A stretch of DNA of 64,000 nt from NCBI RefSeq assembly GCF_040436345.1, contig NC_133230.1:14766197-14830196 (forward strand), given 5' to 3'. This stretch comes from Pagrus major (taxonomy: Eukaryota; Chordata; Actinopteri; Spariformes; Sparidae). The notes under the pieces were generated by a model, which saw only the letters and a program-made list of their open reading frames with translations, had not been told where the DNA came from and did no database searches. Position numbers and translations under genes: made by a program. Within the stretch, counting starts at the first letter, position 1. The number at the start of each line of letters is the position of its first letter. Positions 57,641 through 64,000 of the stretch are shown here, one piece after another.

Positions 57641-58114
57641 TTGAATTGTGATGCGTTCACTTACTGTTGTATGTACTGAAGTCCCTTTACATGGCGATGC
57701 ATTCATTTGCTGTCTTACCTACTGAAATGCCATTAATTGTAGTGTCTTTAGTGTCTTGTGTCTTTGAATTGTGATGCGTTCACTTACTGTTGTATGTACT
57801 GAAGTGCCTTTGACTGGTGATGCGTTCACTTACTGTTGTATGTTCTGAAGTGCCTTTGACTTGCGATGCGTTCACTTACTGTTGTATGTACTGAAGTGCC
57901 TTTGAATTGAGATGCATTCACTTACTGCTGTATGTACTGAAGTGCCTTTGAATTGCGATGCATTCACTTACTGTTGTATGTACTGATGTCTCTTTGAACG
58001 TTAATGCATTCGTTTATTGATGTACGGACTTAAGTCGGCTACCTTTGAACAGTGATGCATTCAAATACTGTTGTAAGTACCTAACTGCTGTTAAACAGTG
58101 ATGCCTTCATTCGG
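57641..58114 (+). repeat. Minisatellite, 46-bp unit, about ten copies
   Basis: The unit contains GATGCGTTCACTTACTGTTG followed by TATGTACTGAAGTGCCTTTG. Central units start about 46 bp apart (near 57773, 57818, 57864, 57910, 57956) and are nearly identical; units at both ends are increasingly changed. Confidence 0.85.
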
Positions 58115-60385
58115 TCGATGCTGCTACTTCTAGGCAAGTCGGTGAACAAGACTAAATTTAAGGTAGCTCTCCTCCCGTCGGTTTCGGATCAGAGCAGAAT
58201 CCAGAGTGACTCCAGGAGTTTATTCCTCCAGCGGGTCTGGCTCTGATCCAGAATCTCTAGCTGGCTCAGAGCAGCTTGATCTGCCCGACCGTCCACACAA
58301 CACTCTGCAAACATCTTTATGTTTTGTTTGGATAGTTAGAGTAGTTAAACTTGACTTCCTTTTATTTATATTGCTACCGTGCTACAAAATAACGTAAATA
58401 CACTCTATGCCACTGAAGCAGTCTACGTACTCAGATGCTAAGTGCTTTTGAGTTAATACACTGGCCTTTATCACCTGTCCTCTGTCTCGCAGAGGTGTAG
58501 AGGTGTCCTGACCTTCAGCGTAGTGGCTGATCGTAGCAGCCTGCTTCCATATTCATCTCTACCTTTTTATTTAGCTGCCGTGATGAATATGCATGCCTTC
58601 ATCTTGCAGCCCAGCATGGAGAGCGGCAGCAAGCAGAGAGTCAGATATTCACACACACACACACACCCTTGAACTATAAATCCCTCCCTCTCAGTTTACA
58701 GTCCTACACACACAGTCTGTCGACCTTGTCAGTGTGCAGGGTCAATAGCCGCCTTCCAGTCCATTAAGTAGTTATTGGCGTGGTTGCTGGTCTTTGTGAA
58801 TAATGCAGGCGGTTGTGCAAACATACGCAAGTCGAGCATCTCCGCCTCGTGTCGTTCAAAATGTTTACTGAAATACAACTACACGGCCAAACGTTACAGT
58901 TTTATTAGAGTAGGAAATTAATCTTCCACGTGTCAAACAAGCTCCTTTGCCAAAGAGCCGAGGCAGGGAGACATTTTATGGAGGCGTGTTGGCGGCAGAG
59001 TTTGAAAAAAGCAGATAAAGTGTTCCCAAAACAAACAGACTCGAGATAATCTCACTTCCTGCGGTTGCCAGGAACAATCAGACAACCAGGTGAAACGCTA
59101 ATCTGATCCAGCTGTTCTTTTGTAAATGCAAGCGTCAGCAGAATAGAGACAGAGCCAAGGTCAGCGGTGTCTCTCTGTACATTATCGTCGGGTTTCGGTT
59201 CGGACTCTCGGAGAGCAGGAGGGATATGAGGATTTATGTGTGTGTGTCTGTATTTGTACACAAAGTGACGGGCAGTGCGCGGATATCTTTCAGGGACAAG
59301 GACAGACGAGCTCACAAAGCCAACTCTGATGAGATCGATGATGAAATACAGCCGTCCTCATTGAAATCTCTCCAACTGTGCACTGACACAGCAATGATCG
59401 TTTATTCTGACACACTGTATGAACTCAGTGTAATCGCCCTTTGAGACGCCAGGATCCATTTTAAAGCGATGAAATATTACGTTGTTGCAAATCGGAGGAG
59501 ATGAGAACGTATGCTGATGAAGGACTTCCTAACGCTACTTTATCTTTAAAGCTGAGTCCTGGGCTTTTCCTTCGCTGAGCTTCGCAATCAATCATCAATT
59601 ATTTTCTGAGAGGCTGTCAGACATTAAATGCAGAATGTGCTGGACGGCAGGACACTTTGATCAAGCAAAGTCTTTTGCTGCTGCAACGTAGTGAAATATC
59701 CTAAGTGAAACCACTTCTTCCTACACTTAACGGCCCTAGAGTATGTGGACACTTGAACGTTTCACCAATAAATGTGTTGAACATCTCATAACACACCAGT
59801 TTTTCAAAAAGATTATGTACCCGACTGTGGAGATTTCCTCTTTCAGCCACAAGAACATCAGTGAGGTGTATTATCACGTTATCAAATGCTGGGATTAATG
59901 TTATGTTGCTGCGTTTCATGTTGCAAGTCATAAAAAAACGTAGGGAATCTGACACAATGTGATCATTTCACACCTTCTCGAACTTAAATGATGATGGATA
60001 GTGAAAATCTGGAGGGGTATCAGGCCATATTTCAAGGTAAAAACAAAATTTTTGATAACCATTAGCTAACGTTAGCATTCAACCACTTCTTAGCTAACGT
60101 AACCATTTGATTATGTCCAGTGCATTTCACTTCCAGGCTTAAATAAATGTGTCCAAGATGTGTGTTGATAATTTAGGATAACTTTAATGTAACGCCGTTC
60201 CTATCATGTCCTGTAACTTTAACAAAGGTTAGCTAGGAAGTGGAGGAATGCTAACGTTAGCTGTCTACTGGTAGCTAAGGCATTATCAAATAAGTTGTTT
60301 TAGTGTGAAATATGGCCCGATGTCCCTTCAGATATATTTTTTCAGTATACATTGTCCTTTCAGTTAATATTTGGTCAGATTCCCT

Positions 60386-60420
60386 ATGAAGTGTACAAGA
60401 AAAACACTTGTACACTTCAT
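60386..60420. repeat. Perfect 14-bp hairpin
   Basis: ATGAAGTGTACAAG and its exact reverse complement CTTGTACACTTCAT are separated by 7 bases. Confidence 0.7.
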
Positions 60421-60440
60421 GTGCTCAAGGCCTTAATCTC

Positions 60441-60549
60441 TCAAGGGTCCTATTTGTAAGAAAAGTTGATTTTTGAGTCTCATTCCCAACAAAAACTGAC
60501 GAGTTGGGAGTGAGACTCACAAATCAACTTTACAAAAAGGACCTTTGAG
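60441..60549. mobile_element. Small inverted-repeat element, relative of 53406
   Basis: TCAAGGGTCCTATTTGTAAG at the left and, reversed, TCAAAGGTCCTTTTTGTAAA at the right are terminal inverted repeats; GTTGATTTTTGAGTCTCATT and its counterpart AGTGAGACTCACAAATCAAC extend the stem through most of the 109 bp. This copy is almost one continuous hairpin. Confidence 0.65.
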
Positions 60550-61049
60550 TATAAACATGCATCAGCTAAGCATCTTAATCGCATGACAAGCATCGTAGGA
60601 CTGCCTAATGGCACACATTACCGCTTAGATAATGATTTAATCAGATTTATTTATTGTCCATAAATGTAAAAATATAACACTCAACAGTTAAATTTAAAAG
60701 GAGCAGTCTGGCAGGAAAGGATAGAGTGTTCTGACTTAGTACGCACCGCACTGCAGTCATTACAGTTTTATGGAAGGTCAGAGTGACATCGCTGACCTTA
60801 TCTCCAGCCTTGGCACTGATGCCGGCTTGAGGCTGGTTCCCACATTAGTCAAGATTTGGATGTGATCCTTGCGAAAGAAACACTAACAGGGTCCCGTTTC
60901 TGCAAAAACCAATGTCACACTCACATTTGTTCGTGTCATATGCTATGTAACATGTTGACATTTCTACAAAAAGTCCAATATCACGATCACAATACATGTT
61001 TATCACCTGACTGTCACATCACAACGTGTAGGGAGTGATGGTGGAGTTA

Positions 61050-61128
61050 CAGGCGAGAAGGCCGTCAAGCCAGTGACCACAGTTCATGACTGTGTTTCAA
61101 CATTTGTGTGTGAAACCACTAGAAATCT
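61050..61128 (+). repeat. Short dispersed repeat, second copy of 5161
   Basis: AGGCGAGAAGGCCGTCAAGC and CCAGTGACCACAGTT match the segment at 5161-5240 with a few changes. Confidence 0.55.
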
Positions 61129-61394
61129 GTTTACTGTAGATATGTAAATGATGATTTCCCAACCAAATATGCACTAATTTACATGCATTATCTGAATTGT
61201 TTCATTTTGTTGACACGTCAGAGGCAAAGGGATTTACAGAGGCTCCGCAAATCAGAAAATACTGTCAACAATCTATTTTCACCATGTTTTTTTTGGAAAC
61301 GAAAAAGTCATGTAAATCAGGCTGTGAATGATATATGAACAAACCCCTCTGTGAAAAACCTTAAAGTGAGAATATAGAGAGGAATAACACTGGG

Positions 61395-61395
<1 letters not shown>

Positions 61396-61453
<58 letters not shown>

Positions 61454-61492
61454 CATCCATCCATCCATCCATCCATCCATCCATCCATCCAT
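61396..61492 (+). repeat. Compound (TCTA)n(TCCA)n microsatellite
   Basis: About 14 TCTA units pass directly into about 10 TCCA units without interruption, suggesting one array in which a changed unit has spread. Confidence 0.95.
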
Positions 61493-62599
61493 AAAATAGC
61501 CCCAAGTGCAGCCGAAGCGCCTCCTCTTCTTAAACCTCACTAACCTGCGAGTGGACCAGTTACATTACAATCTCATGCTGTAGCATCCAAACACTGTTTA
61601 ACCTCGCCTCTTTTTTTAAATTTTCAAAATCAAGCAGAGATTCCTAACTTTTTCACAAAATACAAAGTGTACTGTGCAGATTTTGGGGGGAAGTGTCTGC
61701 AAACTGATGCACAAGAGACCGACAATGTTTCCTTTTGAAGTGGTGCAGCCATAAAAAAACATCTCGTCTTGGGACTGAACAATTCAGCGGGTGTCAACAT
61801 AATATAACTTCAATGAAGAAATCGGGAACAAGCTGACGCAGAATAGCACAGAAGAGGACGATATTACCATGAGGCTCCTCTATAGAGTGACATCTGAGTT
61901 TATAACTTAACACTTAAAGTTTAAAACTTTCTTTAGCTAACACATAAACTAAGAAGTGTGATGCTATCCTGCCACAAACGAGGCTGCTGTTGTTAGTTCC
62001 TAAAAAAGCTGACATTTCGGTGCCGTTGGGTTTTAAAGTATCTCCCCGGCTGTAATGGCTCTGGTGCCAGGAGCAGGCTGGTAGTGGAAGATGATGAGGC
62101 CCCGGCTCGGGCAGTCACAGCTGCCATAAATCTGCCTGCGCTGACGCAGGACTGTAATGGAGGAGATTGCTGCGATGTTAGTGTGTAGCCGGGGAAAAAG
62201 AAACGCATCAACTCGCAGCTCTGGGGGGGATGAGTTTGCTCCTGTTTTACAGCGCCGAGGGGAGGAAACAGAGGCGGCTCCTGCAGGAGCTTGTTCTGTC
62301 TCAGCAGAGTGATGGTGATGACTGAGCGAGTGATGAAGATGATGAGTTGGAGGAGAGGGGTGAAGAGGAAGAAGTTAAGGAGATGATGATTTTAAATGTC
62401 ATGATGTTGCAGAGTTTGCAGAAGACAATACAATACAGAGACACACTCATCTGAAAAAAAAAATAAATAAAGGAAAGGTTCACCTCATAAAATGGCTCCC
62501 TACAGATGTGCGGCTTAATCCAAGTCTCCAGAAGCCCCGAAATCCCACTTTTGAAATGGTTTCTTTACATGAGATGATGTTATTTATACCCTCGACGGA

Positions 62600-63130
62600 T
62601 AATCGAGCTCTTGCACCTTCTTCGGAAGTGCTAACGCTTTCAGCTCAGCAGCTACAGTGAAGATATCTGCTCAAAAAAAGGTGTATTTAACATATTTTCA
62701 AATCAGTTTGGTTCAGTTTGCAGCTCCGTCACGTGTCGGCTACTCGGCCTCTTTCAGAACCAATAAATTCACCACAGCTCTCTCTGGTATCTCAAAATGC
62801 GGACCCCGTGTTTACATATTTGGGTGTGTAAACGGAACAAAAGCTTTTGGAAACGGTCCAGCGGATCGCCTCAGCTGGCAGTTGGGAAATGTGCTGCAAT
62901 GGTTACAAATTAATCCTCGGGGAGAACGCGCCTGTCAAAGTTGCTTGTTTTTTTTGCCACTGACAGGCTCAGATTGTTATTTCGAAATGTCTGACAACAT
63001 TATGGAAGGAATCCCTACAGAGATCGACCTTTTTCAGACTCCACTTGTTTGACGGTGGAAGTGAAGCTGTTATAATGCTTTTTCTCCAAAGCCACCAGAC
63101 TCCTTTAACAAAAACAGAGATATTACCCTG
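62600..63130 (+). repeat. Probable dispersed teleost element
   Basis: The phrases GGCTCAGATTGTTATTTCGA, ACAACATTATGGAAGGAATC, CCTACAGAGATCGACCTTTT and GCCACCAGACTCCTTTAACA, AAAACAGAGATATTACCCTG are text I remember as a widespread fish repeat. It contains a chance frame of 131 codons without a recognisable domain. No second copy lies in this window. Confidence 0.35.
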
Positions 63131-64000
63131 CTGAGCACAGGAGTCTGCGTGTTTGACTTGATAAAACACCGAAGTCTGGATGTGATTTAAATGTTATTAA
63201 TTCAAAACATGACCGAGGATGATATGACAGCTTTCTGTAGAAAAGAAACACAGATGGAAGCTTCACCTTTACAAGAGATAAGGTGATGCTAACGTCAATC
63301 TTACAGCATCTTGACACCTACACAGTGGATGTTTCAATCCTGAACAGGTATTTTTCTAACCTTTCGACCCAACAGTACAGTCTAATATAGTTAGCTAACA
63401 TCATGCCTCTTGCCTTTTGGATAAAACAACACTATTGTAGGTAACTGAAGTAACCTAGTTAGCTGAACTTGCAACAGGTTGCAGCTGACATTTGAGCAGA
63501 TAAACACAATTTCCATTCCTTCCACTTTTGCACTATTATTCAGGCACTTGACTCCAACATGTGAAGATAATCCGAAGCTTGACAAGGTGTGCATGCTAAA
63601 TTGACAGGTAATAACAAAGACCTCAGAGTCTCACGACCTCTCATTCTCATTACGTAATGCAGCTGACCTGAGCTTGACTCTCAGCACGAGCATTTAACAA
63701 AACCATTGACTCTCTGTGTCGCGGGGATTTTTTTTTCTTCCTCTCTCTCGTATTGATCTTTGCTTTGTGGCTGCCTCGGCTGACAAGCAGCAGGAATCCA
63801 TCCGCGCTCCGTTAAGTGTCCTATGGAGATTCAGCGAGCCGTGCCTCCAGTCGCTCAGCACAATATCAGCCTCTTCTTTAATAGCCTGCAGCGCTCCTCA
63901 GGCTGGTCTCCACTAACATGTCCTTTACAACACGGCTGTCATGGTCGTGTGTAAGTGGGTGTATCGGCGACGAGGTTATGTAACACTTTGATTTAAAAAA

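Larger units (their letters stand above)
54530..64000. other. Terminal gene-free region
   Basis: No coding exon with a recognisable domain was found on either strand in 9.4 kb. It holds a tandem duplication (55427-55960), a 46-bp minisatellite (57641-58114), two hairpin elements (60386-60420 and 60441-60549), a repeat shared with 5161 (61050-61128), a compound tetranucleotide tract (61396-61492) and a probable dispersed element (62600-63130). The rest looks like single-copy intergenic DNA, or a long intron of a gene outside the window. Confidence 0.5.

Noticed and set aside
57641-58114. Regularly spaced repeats that could suggest a CRISPR array
   Set aside because: The 46-bp unit repeats end to end with no unique spacers, in an animal genome; it is a minisatellite.
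62657-63052. 131-codon plus frame in the terminal region
   Set aside because: No recognisable domain or splice context; overlaps text I associate with a dispersed repeat.
1-64000. Retroviral, Polinton or other virus-like elements
   Set aside because: I looked for paired long terminal repeats, protease-polymerase or capsid/envelope motifs on both strands and saw none; the transposons found are DNA elements and one LINE relic.

Overview
The window is nuclear DNA of a ray-finned fish, most likely a spiny-rayed (percomorph) teleost. The genes have many short coding exons with GT-AG introns, the proteins match vertebrate families, and introns and intergenic DNA are full of short dispersed elements typical of teleosts. 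No viral genome, operon or CRISPR array was seen. Exon limits were set by hand from reading frame, splice phase and remembered family sequences; no database was searched. || Layout: (1) 1-8.25 kb, minus strand: a 5' part of ppp1r18 (phostensin) running off the left edge, then nrm (nurim) with a tRNA-Lys(CUU) gene in its first intron. These two genes are also neighbours, same order and strand, in the human MHC class I region (6p21.33). (2) 8.3-11.3 kb, minus: an L1-like LINE fragment, then a compact seven-exon LIM-only gene of the Ajuba/LIMD1/WTIP type whose third LIM domain stops half-way. (3) 13.7-54.4 kb: cdcp1 (+), clec3b/tetranectin (-), exosc7 (-), zdhhc3 (+), tmem42 (-). Read backwards, this order and these orientations equal human 3p21.31 (TMEM42, ZDHHC3, EXOSC7, CLEC3B, CDCP1), except that TGM4 is not seen between zdhhc3 and tmem42. 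(4) 54.4-64 kb: no gene recognised; tandem repeats, a 46-bp minisatellite, hairpins and miniature elements. || The genes do not form one pathway. They act in actin/PP1 control (ppp1r18), the inner nuclear membrane (nrm), a LIM scaffold, a tyrosine-phosphorylated CUB receptor (cdcp1), a secreted plasminogen-binding lectin (clec3b), the RNA exosome (exosc7), Golgi palmitoylation (zdhhc3) and a small multipass membrane protein (tmem42). || The most interesting points are: cdcp1 has three tandem copies of a two-exon linker+CUB module where human has one, giving about 1204 residues against 836; one cdcp1 intron uses a GC donor; the short LIM gene has a half LIM domain; and the window joins two blocks that lie on different human chromosomes. 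I found no convincing undescribed system.
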